A stretch of DNA of 64,000 bases from a virus (IMGVR_UViG_3300029258_003221:62001-126000); one strand, 5' to 3'. Counted from the stretch's first letter, positions 1 through 8,802 are shown. A program made the numbers and translations. Notes: generated by a model from the letters alone, not told the origin.

Positions 1-146
1 CACAGACACTCCTACAACTTCTACGGACTTTCCGTTGTGAAGATCATATCTTTGATCACGTGTCAGACGAATGTTGTGATGAATTGTTAGTGAAAGCATT
101 TGTTTTGTGTTCATACATACCTTTAGGTCTTAACTGGAGTGTAACC

Positions 147-1106
147 ATGCAAGGAATTCGTGTAAAGTACATTTTGTATCCGATGTCAATCATAATGAGC
201 ATAGTCATGTTAATTGGCATCAGTATAAGAGTGCAAAGAGCAAACGTTCTGGAAATATCTGTTGATAACTCTAATCCAGAATTGACGATGCCTATCGTTG
301 AAAATGACCCTTATGCACACTTGGCTGCAAATGTAGCTCCTGTTCCCAAAAGAGGAATTGAGTATCGAAAATGGTTGCAGGCTTCTGTTAGAATTCGAGT
401 ATCTTATGCATCAGGTTCAGGCACTATTGTCTATTACGATGATAAAACAGGTTGGGCATACATTCAGACATGTGGCCATCTTTGGGGTGGCATGAAAAGC
501 AACATGTCAGCCGAAGAAGGTAAACGAAGAAAAGAAAAATGTCGTATCAATGTTTTTTATCACAACGAAAAGAAACTTGATCAACCAAAAACATACAGTG
601 CAGATGTGTTGTATTACAATAACAGAGGTGGTCCCGGTGGTGGACACGATTGTGCGTTAATTCGATTTAAGCCCGATTGGAAACCAAATTATTTTCCTAT
701 TGCACCTTCAGATTATCGATATAAACCGGGCTCAATGTTACATTCAACTGGATGCGATGGCGCAACAGAAGCTGCACATTATGATGTGCGTGTCATTGGG
801 TTTTCTAATTCTTCTCAGTTTCCAAGTTTGGTCACTACAGAAAACAGTCCAAGACCCGGACGTTCGGGTGGAGGATTGATGAATGACAGTTATTTTGTGG
901 CTATTTGCTGGGGCACTTCAGATCGTTCTGGTAATGGTAACGGGTTCTTTACACCATTGAGTACAGTACGATATTACAACGAAAAAAATGGATTTGGTTG
1001 GCTTAATGATGTTGGAAGTAGTTTGGCAAGACAAATCCCAATTAAAGACAGAAACAACCCTCAAAGAAGGTATGAACCAGATTACATTCCATTGCCGGGA
1101 CGTTAA
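147..1106 (+). CDS. Membrane-anchored trypsin-like serine protease
   Basis: The 319-residue product starts with a hydrophobic segment (about residues 8-27) that should anchor it in the membrane or act as an uncleaved signal, followed by a trypsin-fold domain. The catalytic triad can be read as His111 (TCGHLW), Asp168 (GHDCALIRF) and Ser240 (GRSGGG), in the order and spacing of S1/DegP-like proteases. No PDZ domain follows. An in-frame GTG at 60 exists, but the ATG at 147 is preferred: GGAG lies seven bases upstream and the hydrophobic segment then sits at the N-terminus. Its 3' end overlaps the convergent acetyltransferase gene by 4 bp. The target is unknown; a role in virion maturation or on host envelope proteins is inference. 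Confidence 0.8.
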   Translation: MQGIRVKYILYPMSIIMSIVMLIGISIRVQRANVLEISVDNSNPELTMPIVENDPYAHLAANVAPVPKRGIEYRKWLQASVRIRVSYASGSGTIVYYDDKTGWAYIQTCGHLWGGMKSNMSAEEGKRRKEKCRINVFYHNEKKLDQPKTYSADVLYYNNRGGPGGGHDCALIRFKPDWKPNYFPIAPSDYRYKPGSMLHSTGCDGATEAAHYDVRVIGFSNSSQFPSLVTTENSPRPGRSGGGLMNDSYFVAICWGTSDRSGNGNGFFTPLSTVRYYNEKNGFGWLNDVGSSLARQIPIKDRNNPQRRYEPDYIPLPGR

Positions 1107-1468
1107 ACGTTGTCTCTCCAAGCTTTACCGAGTTCGCCGATGTGATCAGAATGTACAACAGTATCAAAATCCTGTTGTGCTAGTTGGAGCAATTGTCTCG
1201 CATATCCTTGTCGCCTAACATCTGGCATTGTGTAAACATTGGCAATTTGGGCATTAGTTCCATCTCTTGATACAACCTGAAGGGCACTAACAGCCTGCCC
1301 ATCAACCATGTAAATGTATCGATAAGAACCATGCGGTGAGACATACTTCACCGCACCATTCTTAGTGTCACCGCCCAAATTTTCTTCTGGGCCAATCTGA
1401 CTGGTTTGACCTGCTGGACTCAGAAGGTATTGCAGCATTTCATTTTCTAACCAAAGTTTAAACTTCAT
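1103..1468 (-). CDS. Small GNAT-family acetyltransferase with N-terminal tag
   Basis: A 121-residue protein whose C-terminal half shows the acetyl-CoA-binding signature of GNAT N-acetyltransferases: a beta-strand ending in VYTMPDVRRQGYARQLL, matching the R/Q-x-x-G-x-G/A pyrophosphate loop. The domain is short for the family (usually about 140-160 residues). The N-terminus MKFKLWLENE matches a tag shared with several unrelated proteins at 45-50 kb. Substrate unknown. It converges on the protease gene and sits just downstream of the nuclease gene on the same strand. Confidence 0.7.
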   Translation of the reverse strand: MKFKLWLENEMLQYLLSPAGQTSQIGPEENLGGDTKNGAVKYVSPHGSYRYIYMVDGQAVSALQVVSRDGTNAQIANVYTMPDVRRQGYARQLLQLAQQDFDTVVHSDHIGELGKAWRDNV

Positions 1469-1480
1469 GCCTTATGTATG

Positions 1481-2287
1481 TCACAAGTTACTCATATCTC
1501 CATCCCATCCAGATTGCTGCGTGGAAAGAGGTTTGTAAAAAGGGCATTTGACACGAAAATCACATCTTTTACAGTGATGACCAACATTTCCCCAAACTTT
1601 ATCCGGGTCAGATTGTTCAATTCTTTTGAATGTCTTCAAAAGCTCTTGTTCAACTTTTATTAATGTTGATTCTGTGAAAGTCGCCGCTACTAAACTTCCA
1701 CCATCCACGTAATACAAACCTGCTTTAATGTTTTCAGGTTCAATTTCAAACTCTCGTTGTACCGCTCTTGCATAAACACACAATTGAAGATCCTGTGTGA
1801 TGGTTTTTCTTGTTTTTCTCCATCGACCTTTCTTGGTTGTTTTGTAATCTATGATCCAAGCTTTGTTGCCTTTAATGATCAAGCGGTCGATAAATCCTTT
1901 GACAAAACGTCCGTGAGGAGGATCAAGATCGTAGTAAATCTCATGTTCAACAATCCCATCTGTCCCCATGCTATCCATCAGTTTTTGAATGGATCTCAAA
2001 TCTTTGTTGAGTCGTCTTTGATATTCTGCTGGAAGCTTTTCAGGGGCTGTAACGCCTTTTTCCAGTTCAATTTTTCCTTTCAAAACATCAGTGGTTACAT
2101 CACCCAAAGGGATTTCTGCTTTGTGCTCAACAAAATGTTCAGCTATTTTGTGTATGATTTTTCCATACGTGAAGTAGAAAGGCTCTTCATCGTCTCTTTC
2201 TACTTTGAGATGATATTGATATTTGTACTTCTGTTGGCATTGATCGTAAGTATTTTTTCGGCTGACCGATATGTGATTGATATCCAT
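1481..2287 (-). CDS. PD-(D/E)XK nuclease, Cas4/RecB type with Fe-S cysteines
   Basis: A 268-residue nuclease of the PDDEXK_1/Cas4 type. Visible landmarks are GKIIH with His46, Asp134 in GFIDR, the D-Y-K motif at Asp147/Lys149 (IIDYKT) and Gln168 in the DLQLCVYA helix. Cys17 and the C-terminal cluster Cys239, Cys242, Cys248 have the arrangement that holds a 4Fe-4S cluster in Cas4, AddB and Dna2. Such enzymes cut single-stranded DNA ends in recombination or replication. It is divergent from the primase gene (94 bp between starts), which fits a role in phage DNA metabolism. No CRISPR array or Cas1/Cas2 is present, so a CRISPR adaptation role is not indicated. Confidence 0.85.
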   Translation of the reverse strand: MDINHISVSRKNTYDQCQQKYKYQYHLKVERDDEEPFYFTYGKIIHKIAEHFVEHKAEIPLGDVTTDVLKGKIELEKGVTAPEKLPAEYQRRLNKDLRSIQKLMDSMGTDGIVEHEIYYDLDPPHGRFVKGFIDRLIIKGNKAWIIDYKTTKKGRWRKTRKTITQDLQLCVYARAVQREFEIEPENIKAGLYYVDGGSLVAATFTESTLIKVEQELLKTFKRIEQSDPDKVWGNVGHHCKRCDFRVKCPFYKPLSTQQSGWDGDMSNL

Positions 2288-2381
2288 AGAGTTTCCTAAT
2301 CTTTTTACGAGATGCTATTGCAACATCTCTACGTCATCGATATTATCGTCAATCTTAGAAAAATACACAAGAGGAATTGTA

Positions 2382-3437
2382 ATGGCGGTCGATTATGACT
2401 CGTTTTTAAATTGGGCGACTGATCGCTTTGGGGAATCAAACATCAAATTCCGCAAAGGGGGACGAGAAATTTGCACCCACAGTTTCTTTGTAGACGGTCA
2501 TCCTGATTTTCCTGATGGTGATCACAAATTTAAACTCTGGATGAATCCAGACGGTGGGAAAAACGAGCTTGAAGGAGGAGCTTACCGTTGTTGGTATACA
2601 GATCATATGGGATCATTGATTTCCCTTGTCAGCATTGTTGATAAAGTTCCATATGATGTTGCGGCAGATATTATCTGTGACGAAATTCCCCTTCGAGCTT
2701 TGGAAAAAAAAGTTCATGATTTTTACAGCGTCAAACAAGATGATCCTCAAGAAACCATAGAAGAAATTAAACAAGAGCTGGAATTCCCACCAGACACATA
2801 TAAAATCGAAGAAGTTCGAGGTCATTGGATGGGAGCACGTGCGTTAGAATATCTTGCCAGTCGAAAAATTCCATCTCAGGGATTTTATGTTTGTATTGAC
2901 GGTGATTACAGAAATCGCCTTGTCATTCCATATTACAACAAAGCAGGTGAATTGTTTTATTACAATTGCCGAACATTAGATAAGAACCCAAAAACCTTGA
3001 GGTATATGAAGCCACCTCCTGAAGATGCAGATCAGGAAAATGTTCTTTATTTCCCTGAATGGCCTGCGGCAGGAAGCAAAATTTATATCACAGAAGGTGA
3101 ATTTGATGCTTTCACTTTATGGTTGTCTGGCTTTTATGGCGTTGCCTGTGGCGGAAAATTTCTTTCATCATCACAAATTGAAATGATTCGTGATTACAAA
3201 GTAGTTTTAGCATTTGATAGCGATGATGCAGGTGAACAGGCTTTGTTGAATATTGGTGAAACTTTGTTGGCTGATGGCTTTCAGGACATGCAGTATGTTA
3301 GACCACCTAAAGTTTTCAAAGACTGGAATAAGCTTTTAGAGCAAAGAAATATCGATACCCTAAAAGCTTATATCCAGCGTTTTGAAAAACCGTACAATAG
3401 TTGGACGGTCAATTCGTTGACTGCCAAAAGGCTTTAG
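2382..3437 (+). CDS. DNA primase: CHC2-like zinc domain plus TOPRIM
   Basis: The 351-residue product has an N-terminal zinc-binding primase domain with C-T-H near residue 31 and a second half-site at YRCWYTDHMG, followed by a TOPRIM catalytic core: the acidic strand TEGEFDAF, a GGKFLS loop and the DSDDAG motif that binds metal. It would make RNA primers for replication. The C-terminus ends soon after TOPRIM, so no helicase domain is fused, unlike T7 gp4. The frame extends upstream to 2277, but the ATG at 2382 is chosen because GAGGAA sits six bases before it and the primase fold starts there. The last bases overlap the tiny cysteine-rich gene on the other strand. Confidence 0.88.
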   Translation: MAVDYDSFLNWATDRFGESNIKFRKGGREICTHSFFVDGHPDFPDGDHKFKLWMNPDGGKNELEGGAYRCWYTDHMGSLISLVSIVDKVPYDVAADIICDEIPLRALEKKVHDFYSVKQDDPQETIEEIKQELEFPPDTYKIEEVRGHWMGARALEYLASRKIPSQGFYVCIDGDYRNRLVIPYYNKAGELFYYNCRTLDKNPKTLRYMKPPPEDADQENVLYFPEWPAAGSKIYITEGEFDAFTLWLSGFYGVACGGKFLSSSQIEMIRDYKVVLAFDSDDAGEQALLNIGETLLADGFQDMQYVRPPKVFKDWNKLLEQRNIDTLKAYIQRFEKPYNSWTVNSLTAKRL

Positions 3438-3547
3438 CAAGTGCAGTTGTCGCACGAGCATCCATCACAGTGACAATCGACACAGCTACAAACTGTACAG
3501 TCGCCCGAAGTACAGCCTTCGCATTTACAAGTACATTCGTTATTCAT
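3434..3547 (-). CDS. Metallothionein-like cysteine-rich miniprotein (37 aa)
   Basis: A 37-residue product with 13 cysteines (35%) at positions 5, 7, 9, 12, 17, 20, 22, 25, 27, 30, 32, 35 and 37, arranged as C-x-C and C-x-x-C units separated by Asp, Ser, Thr and Gly. There are almost no hydrophobic residues and a single His26. This is the composition of metallothioneins, which bind Zn, Cd or Cu as thiolate clusters. The start is well supported: AAAGGAG lies six bases before the ATG. The stop overlaps the 3' end of the primase gene. It does not obviously match the SmtA family and no homologue was identified. Metal storage, or thiol or zinc chelation, is inference. Confidence 0.75.
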   Translation of the reverse strand: MNNECTCKCEGCTSGDCTVCSCVDCHCDGCSCDNCTC

Positions 3548-3590
3548 GGGAATCTCCTTTAATCATATTTAGTCTTTACTCTGGTATATT

Positions 3591-4085
3591 ATGCATTCAA
3601 AAACAATAGAACAACTTCAATATTTTGTGGGAAAAGTTTGTACTGTTCTCACCTCACCTGTAAACCGTGAATTTGATGAGCTAAGAGCACGGGAGCATTT
3701 TGTGCTTCGTGTTGGGGCAATTAACCTTGATGGAATCTGGGGAACTCATCCCGGAAGTGGGATGACCAGCTTTTTTCAATGGTCGCCCAGTTTAATTGGG
3801 ATATGTGAAGAAATTGAGCTTGATCCAAATAATCCAGAACATGCTCAAATGATTGAACAATATGAGAAACAAACTGGACAGAAGATCAAAAGCGACATTT
3901 CTTCCCCGGTACCAACTAAGAAAAAAGAAAAAGATTTGGTGCAGCTAAAAGAGCCACCAAAAAAACAAACGGCACCTGATGAACAAGTGCCGTTTGTTGA
4001 CATTTCAAATTTAGAAAAGCTCGCTGCTCAAACTAAAATGCAATATGATCAATATGATTCAGTCAGAGATAAGCTTTCCCCTTAA
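3591..4085 (+). CDS. Hypothetical protein, 164 aa
   Basis: I do not recognise this protein. It has a compact N-terminal half (about 85 residues, with GTHPGSGMTSFFQW) and a charged Lys/Glu/Pro-rich linker (about 95-135) before a short helical tail. No SD is visible before the ATG; the sequence TTTACTCTGGTATATT abuts the start codon directly, an arrangement also seen at four other genes in the window. It overlaps the convergent gene by 27 bp. Confidence 0.6.
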   Translation: MHSKTIEQLQYFVGKVCTVLTSPVNREFDELRAREHFVLRVGAINLDGIWGTHPGSGMTSFFQWSPSLIGICEEIELDPNNPEHAQMIEQYEKQTGQKIKSDISSPVPTKKKEKDLVQLKEPPKKQTAPDEQVPFVDISNLEKLAAQTKMQYDQYDSVRDKLSP

Positions 4086-6131
4086 ATCTTTCACTCTTTC
4101 TCCTATTGATTGCGTCCTTCTTCTGACTCGGTCACCTAAAGGGCTACTTGAAGATTGGGGCATTTGAGGAATTGATGATTGCGTTCCACCAACTTCTGAA
4201 GAAGTTTCTGGATCAGTTTCTGATCCGGTTTTTAGTTCTTCAATTTTCTTATCCACTTTGTCATTGATGGCCATTCTTGCTTCGGCATTTTCAAATTCAT
4301 CATATGATTCTTCTTCTAGGTCTTGTATTGCCATTAGAATTTCAAGTTCGAATTCAGGGTCCATTTCGACTCCAGCTTGTTCGAATTCTTCCATTGCACC
4401 TTTGAAGAGATCATGATTTTTGTATTTGCCCCATGGGGTATCATCTTCTTCAGGAGTTTCTTCAGGAACATCTTCTACAGGTTCATTTTCAGAACTTTCT
4501 GAATCTTGAGGCGTAGGCACGCTTTCAGTATCTCCTAAATCTTCAGAAGCTTTCTTTTGTTTTTGTGCTTCTTTTTCCTGATTCATCCTGTCAATTTGTT
4601 TTTCTAAATCGCTTTTTTCAGGCTCTTGTTCATTTGAATCTTCTGGAGCATTTACATTTGTAGTGTTTGCTACTTCTTCGCCTTTATCTTCACCTTTATC
4701 GATAGCTTGTTTTACTGCGACTTCTTCTGGCGTCTTTGCTTTTACATAAGGAATTTTAAACCCATACATTCCAGACACATGACCAAGTAAGCTTAATGCC
4801 CTTGCCTTGGCAGTTCCATTTGGCTCCCATCTCAGTTTATTTCTAGCCGCTTCATGATTTTCAAGTCCATAATGAGCAACTATTGCATCAAGAACAGCAT
4901 TGGTTACTTTGACCCAAGAGGTATTTGTTCCTGCAATAAAACCAGCGGCCCCTTGTTGGAATCTAGGATCATTTGGTGCTATTTTAGCACCAAATTGTTG
5001 AAGTATTTTGTCTACTGCTTGTTTGCTGGTTTTGCCTACAACATGCGGAGACCAATCATCATCGATATCACTTCCAGCCAAAGGTTCTTGAGGCAAATCA
5101 CCTTGTCCATCGCCTTCAATAGGTTCTTCCTCAGCAGCAACATTTATTTTGCTGGGCATAACAGTAGCTCCGGCACTGTCAATAGGTGGATCAACAGGTG
5201 AATCAGGGGAACCTTCAGGCGAAACAGGTGCTGGTGAATCAGGTGTTCCTTCTGGTGAAACAGGTGCTGGTGCATTTGGTGCAGAAGGTGTTGGTGTTGG
5301 TGAGCCAATACCGGCAACAAGCTTTGGCAGTTTTTTATTGACATAGGCAATGAGTGCTTTTTTGACCTTTTCAATTTCACCAACAATGCTGTTGTTTCTT
5401 TCTAACAGAACTTCATTGACGCTTTCCATTGTAGGATCGTCATGAATCAACCTTCTTGCACCACGAGCAATACCTTTGCCAATATTTTTAGCAGAAGCTA
5501 TTGGGTGAGTGAAAAGTTGCTTCCAAAAACTCTTTGCTGGAGTTGACCCTTTGCCAGTAGGACCACCCATTGGTGCAGGGCCTGTAGGCGCAGGGCTACC
5601 AGAGGGAGCTGATCCTCCAGAGGAGGTTGGTCCACCGCCCGTTGGTGCAGGACCAGATGGAGCTGACCCGCCACCCATTGGACTACCTCCAGAAGGTGCT
5701 GGGCCACTGCCCATTGGTCCACCAGATGGTGGAGCACCATAATTTCCCATAGCACTGGAAACTTTTTTGGCAAGATCGTCCATGTATTTTGCAATACGTC
5801 TGTTAAGCTTTTCTCCCCATTTATCGACTTTTGGATTACCTGTTCCGGCAGGAGCAGCATCTTCAAGAAGTGCAATAATGCCTGATCTATGTTCGTCTAT
5901 GATTGAGTAAACCAGATTCTTACATTCACTTTGCTCTTCTGCTAGAAACTTTTCCAAATAAAAATCAGGCAATTTATGTTCTGAAAGAATTGTATTTGGC
6001 AATCTTGTGTTTTCATAGATTTTCAACTTGAGCAAATCCAGATGCATATTAATAGCATCTTCTATACTTACGTTGTTTTGAACTATACTTTCAGAAAGTG
6101 TTTTTTGTCGATATTCAGATAAGCTTAACAT
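4059..6131 (-). CDS. Large acidic protein with Pro/Gly/Ser-rich linkers; probable virion or head protein
   Basis: 690 residues in alternating folded and disordered parts. An N-terminal helical region (1-115) is followed by a Gly/Pro/Ser tract (about 130-200) with repeated APTGGG/GSAPSG-type words, a short basic helical segment, and a second Pro-rich tract built of APVSPEG/DSP units (about 285-320). A folded stretch with QKLxWEPNG-like sequence (about 365-455) precedes a very acidic Glu-rich C-terminal third. The N-terminus MLSLSEYRQK loosely resembles the tag on the 45-50 kb proteins. Composition and length suit a head-internal or scaffold-like component, but no family was recognised. A candidate late-promoter-like CATAAATA lies about 30 bases upstream, and a long purine-rich SD region precedes the ATG. 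Confidence 0.6.
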   Translation of the reverse strand: MLSLSEYRQKTLSESIVQNNVSIEDAINMHLDLLKLKIYENTRLPNTILSEHKLPDFYLEKFLAEEQSECKNLVYSIIDEHRSGIIALLEDAAPAGTGNPKVDKWGEKLNRRIAKYMDDLAKKVSSAMGNYGAPPSGGPMGSGPAPSGGSPMGGGSAPSGPAPTGGGPTSSGGSAPSGSPAPTGPAPMGGPTGKGSTPAKSFWKQLFTHPIASAKNIGKGIARGARRLIHDDPTMESVNEVLLERNNSIVGEIEKVKKALIAYVNKKLPKLVAGIGSPTPTPSAPNAPAPVSPEGTPDSPAPVSPEGSPDSPVDPPIDSAGATVMPSKINVAAEEEPIEGDGQGDLPQEPLAGSDIDDDWSPHVVGKTSKQAVDKILQQFGAKIAPNDPRFQQGAAGFIAGTNTSWVKVTNAVLDAIVAHYGLENHEAARNKLRWEPNGTAKARALSLLGHVSGMYGFKIPYVKAKTPEEVAVKQAIDKGEDKGEEVANTTNVNAPEDSNEQEPEKSDLEKQIDRMNQEKEAQKQKKASEDLGDTESVPTPQDSESSENEPVEDVPEETPEEDDTPWGKYKNHDLFKGAMEEFEQAGVEMDPEFELEILMAIQDLEEESYDEFENAEARMAINDKVDKKIEELKTGSETDPETSSEVGGTQSSIPQMPQSSSSPLGDRVRRRTQSIGERVKDLRGKLISD

Positions 6132-6171
6132 GTGTTTCCATTCCCCTTTGGGTTTCTATTTATGTCTTTCA

Positions 6172-6654
6172 TTAAGACTTGGGAGGCATATACTCTCCGA
6201 TTTTCTTCAATGCCATTAAATTTGAATCATAAGATTGAAACTGACTAGGCAAGTATTGATATGAAAGCCTGTCAAAAACCTCAGATTTATCCTCTGGCAC
6301 ATCAAAATAAACATGCCTTCCTCTTTTGCCAATTACTTTCAACCCTATGGCGTTTGGTCGATATTCGTGCATGAGAAGATAAGCAGCCACACCAAGATCA
6401 GAAACAACTTTGTTGTTCTCATTTTCTGGTGGTTCACATTCATTGATTTTCTTCAAAAACATCAAGCAGGAATCAAAGGTATAGAATTCATTAGGTGGCT
6501 GGTACTCCAGCACCAAATTGTCAAATTCTACCATTTCTTCTTCACTTGAGCATTCAAAGTAAATCGATCTGCCTTTTTTCCCTATAACGACATATCCATG
6601 CATAAGGATGTACGCTGCCACCCCTAAATCATTCACGAATTTATGTCTTGCCAT
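6172..6654 (-). CDS. Tandem duplicate of a small DUF5659-like domain
   Basis: The 160-residue protein consists of two copies (about 3-72 and 84-156) of one domain with the pattern DLGVAAY-L-MH-Y, an IGK-GR-YF strand, and a closing L-KKI-E-PP motif. The pattern resembles the DUF5659 family of phage and bacterial small proteins, as I recall it; function is unknown. The duplication within one chain is clear from the sequence. It is well initiated (GAGGGGAAAG before ATG) and lies between the large acidic protein and the actin-like ATPase on the same strand. Confidence 0.6.
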   Translation of the reverse strand: MARHKFVNDLGVAAYILMHGYVVIGKKGRSIYFECSSEEEMVEFDNLVLEYQPPNEFYTFDSCLMFLKKINECEPPENENNKVVSDLGVAAYLLMHEYRPNAIGLKVIGKRGRHVYFDVPEDKSEVFDRLSYQYLPSQFQSYDSNLMALKKIGEYMPPKS

Positions 6655-6675
6655 TCTTTCCCCTCTTTCTTCTAT

Positions 6676-8802
6676 TCATTCTATTGGCTGACAGTTTTCA
6701 GCAGCAATCAAACAACCTTTTGCCACTGAATAAACTGGATCTTTAGGTCTGATGACACTGCCGATTTCAATTGGAAGATCAGCGTTTTTGAGAACATCTC
6801 TAAACATATCATCAAAACCCGGAGGACTTGATGTGCCACCAGCAACAACAATGTCAACTGGATGATCAAGTCTGGCTTTTTTCTCATGTTCAATTAAACC
6901 CTGTTTGATTCCAGCAACAGTCTTTTGAATCATGAGTTCGTATTGTGTTTTAATTGCTCTTTCGACAAGAGAAACAGGCTCTTTCGATAAATCAATTTTT
7001 GTTTTTTCTTTGTTAATGAAGGCAATTGTTTCACCAGTTGCCTTAGCAGATTGTTTATCAATCCAGTCGCCACTGTTGACAATGGCAAAGGTAAAGACTT
7101 CTGCACCATAAAGTCCGAACGCAACATTAACCATTCCTGCTCCGCAGTTGTGAATAGTCAGTTGTGGACCAGAGAAAGAATGATCTCCCGGAACTTGTAA
7201 ATCGTAAACTTTACCCTCGTATTCTTCGTGTTCAATTGCTTGAACTCTACCGCAGCAAAATCCGTCTTCAAGGAAAATTGATTCTTTGAAACAACCGTTG
7301 TCGCAATTTGTTTCATTCATATTTTGGACAAGTGAAGAACAAATTTTCTTACCAGCAACACTGACCGTCCACTCCATCTTTTTTCCAAAAATGATCCTAT
7401 TTTCTTGTTTAAGAATATGTTCTCTAGGTTCTCTCCAACCGACACTAGATGCAAAACCAATTCTGGAAAATAATTGTTTAGCCAGAAGTATGAGCTTTGT
7501 GTTTGTGTTTCCGAATACGATTTGATCTTCGGAGATCGTTCCATCCGCTCGAACCATTCCACACAGAAGGTTGAAGCATTCTGAGTTTGTCAATCTGTCG
7601 ATTGTCCATGGGTAATGCTTTTCTCCGCTGTCATCGTAACAGTGGTTTTTCATCCAGTTAACCAAGCCTTGACTGTAACACTTCAATCTTGTGACAGACT
7701 CTCCCTTGCTTGTTTCTGTGGAGTTTTTACCAAATCGTTTCGATAAGATTTCTTTGGCATCCTGCACGTAATCTGTTTCGTGTGCTCCAAAGTCAATTTG
7801 AATACAACCTTCTTTTTCACTGATACTTCCATCTCCCATAAAGTATCCCATGAATCTTTGTAGATTTGGCGTAGATTCAATTCTTTTCTTGTTCCATTTC
7901 TTAGAACAAGTTGTTCTTTCGCAGAGATTGATTGAAGGTCTTGTGGCGTTTCTATTTTGCCCAATAATTGGTTCACCAACTATATCTCCAATTTCTATTT
8001 CTTCACAACCAACCCAATTCCATTTCCCGTTTCTTTTGACATACAATTCATGATTATCCACAAATTTGTACTCTTCTGTGTTGTTTGAATAACCTGCGAT
8101 TTGAATTTTTGTCATAATTCCATCAAAAGGCTTGACTATGACTTTGTTAATTTCACTCCATCGACCTTTGTGTGTAATAACCTTATCGCCTTCCTTGACT
8201 TTTTCAATTTCAACAATGCCTTTATCAGTGTATATTTTAGTGCCCGGACATAAACATGAAATGCCGATGCCCGTAAACATCTTTTCTGATAATTCAGAAT
8301 AAACCAGAGCCATTCCTTCATTCAAAGGACGTGCATCTAGTGTCAGCCCTTCTGGTGATTTGTAGGCTTTGAATACAGCTTCAAGAACCTTTGAGTGATA
8401 ATCTGCATCTGTTTCAGCATTGATGGCATTTGCCGGAACGCTGTAGTAGACAAGTTCTTTATCGTTTGTGACATTATCTAACAAACTGTGCATCATGATG
8501 CTCATGATTTGAAAAGCATCGCTTTCGGCTGGGTTAACACAACCGTCTTTCATTGGGCGACTTAGTTCAAGCTGAGTCATTGTGTAAGCCATGTTTATGG
8601 CAGCTTCACCCAATGCATAAGCAGTATTTGCATCTTCTCGTTGAATCAGCGGCACGCCAGCCTTTTTCATCATATTAAAGACAAATGGATTGTCTAATGA
8701 AAACTTCAAAAAGGCATTGACTTCTTTTTTGAAGACAAGATCTTTTTCGTCATTCCTTTTGCAGCTAATCAAATTGTATGTTCCACAATCAAACCCTATC
8801 AA
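6676..8802 (-). CDS. Actin/Hsp70-fold ATPase interrupted by an intein
   Basis: The 708-residue precursor encodes an extein of about 338 residues of the actin-like ATPase superfamily (ParM/MreB/FtsA/Hsp70 fold): phosphate-1 loop IGFDCGTYN at the N-terminus, phosphate-2 loop GIS-CGAGMVN after splicing, and adenosine motif VVAGGTSSPPGF near the C-terminus. A LAGLIDADG intein (residues 183-552) sits exactly in the phosphate-2 loop, so the ATPase should be inactive until splicing. Phage actin-like proteins polymerise to position DNA or replication compartments; here that role is inference, and a chaperone-like role is possible. It overlaps the upstream small gene by an ATGA junction. Confidence 0.85.
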   Translation of the reverse strand: MIGFDCGTYNLISCKRNDEKDLVFKKEVNAFLKFSLDNPFVFNMMKKAGVPLIQREDANTAYALGEAAINMAYTMTQLELSRPMKDGCVNPAESDAFQIMSIMMHSLLDNVTNDKELVYYSVPANAINAETDADYHSKVLEAVFKAYKSPEGLTLDARPLNEGMALVYSELSEKMFTGIGISCLCPGTKIYTDKGIVEIEKVKEGDKVITHKGRWSEINKVIVKPFDGIMTKIQIAGYSNNTEEYKFVDNHELYVKRNGKWNWVGCEEIEIGDIVGEPIIGQNRNATRPSINLCERTTCSKKWNKKRIESTPNLQRFMGYFMGDGSISEKEGCIQIDFGAHETDYVQDAKEILSKRFGKNSTETSKGESVTRLKCYSQGLVNWMKNHCYDDSGEKHYPWTIDRLTNSECFNLLCGMVRADGTISEDQIVFGNTNTKLILLAKQLFSRIGFASSVGWREPREHILKQENRIIFGKKMEWTVSVAGKKICSSLVQNMNETNCDNGCFKESIFLEDGFCCGRVQAIEHEEYEGKVYDLQVPGDHSFSGPQLTIHNCGAGMVNVAFGLYGAEVFTFAIVNSGDWIDKQSAKATGETIAFINKEKTKIDLSKEPVSLVERAIKTQYELMIQKTVAGIKQGLIEHEKKARLDHPVDIVVAGGTSSPPGFDDMFRDVLKNADLPIEIGSVIRPKDPVYSVAKGCLIAAENCQPIE
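7147..8256 (-). other. Intein with LAGLIDADG homing endonuclease
   Basis: The 370-residue insertion runs from Cys1 (CLCPGTKIYT, block A) to the terminal His-Asn (LTIHN) followed by extein Cys+1 (CGAG). Block B-like FVDNHELYV and the C-terminal Hint strands (EGKVYDLQVPGDHSF) complete the splicing domain. Two dodecapeptide motifs, RFMGYFMGDGSI and LLCGMVRADGTI, mark a LAGLIDADG endonuclease, both with the catalytic acidic residue kept. All residues needed for Cys-type protein splicing are visible, so it is probably active. Insertion in an ATP-binding loop is the usual choice of inteins because precise loss is hard there. Confidence 0.92.

Noticed and set aside
1-146. Possible 3' end of an upstream gene at the window edge
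   Set aside because: More than one frame is open at the edge and none carries a recognisable motif, so no gene could be called.
1481-2287. Cas4-type nuclease taken as evidence for a CRISPR system
   Set aside because: No array and no Cas1/Cas2 or effector gene in the window; such nucleases are common phage replication or recombination genes.
5149-5742. Gly/Pro-rich open frames antisense to the 690-residue protein
   Set aside because: They mirror the Pro/Gly-rich tracts of the real gene and lack SD.
6140-6160. CATAAATA-type words (also near 18763 and 14475) as T4-like late promoters
   Set aside because: The match to TATAAATA is partial and AT-rich DNA gives such words often; mentioned only as context.
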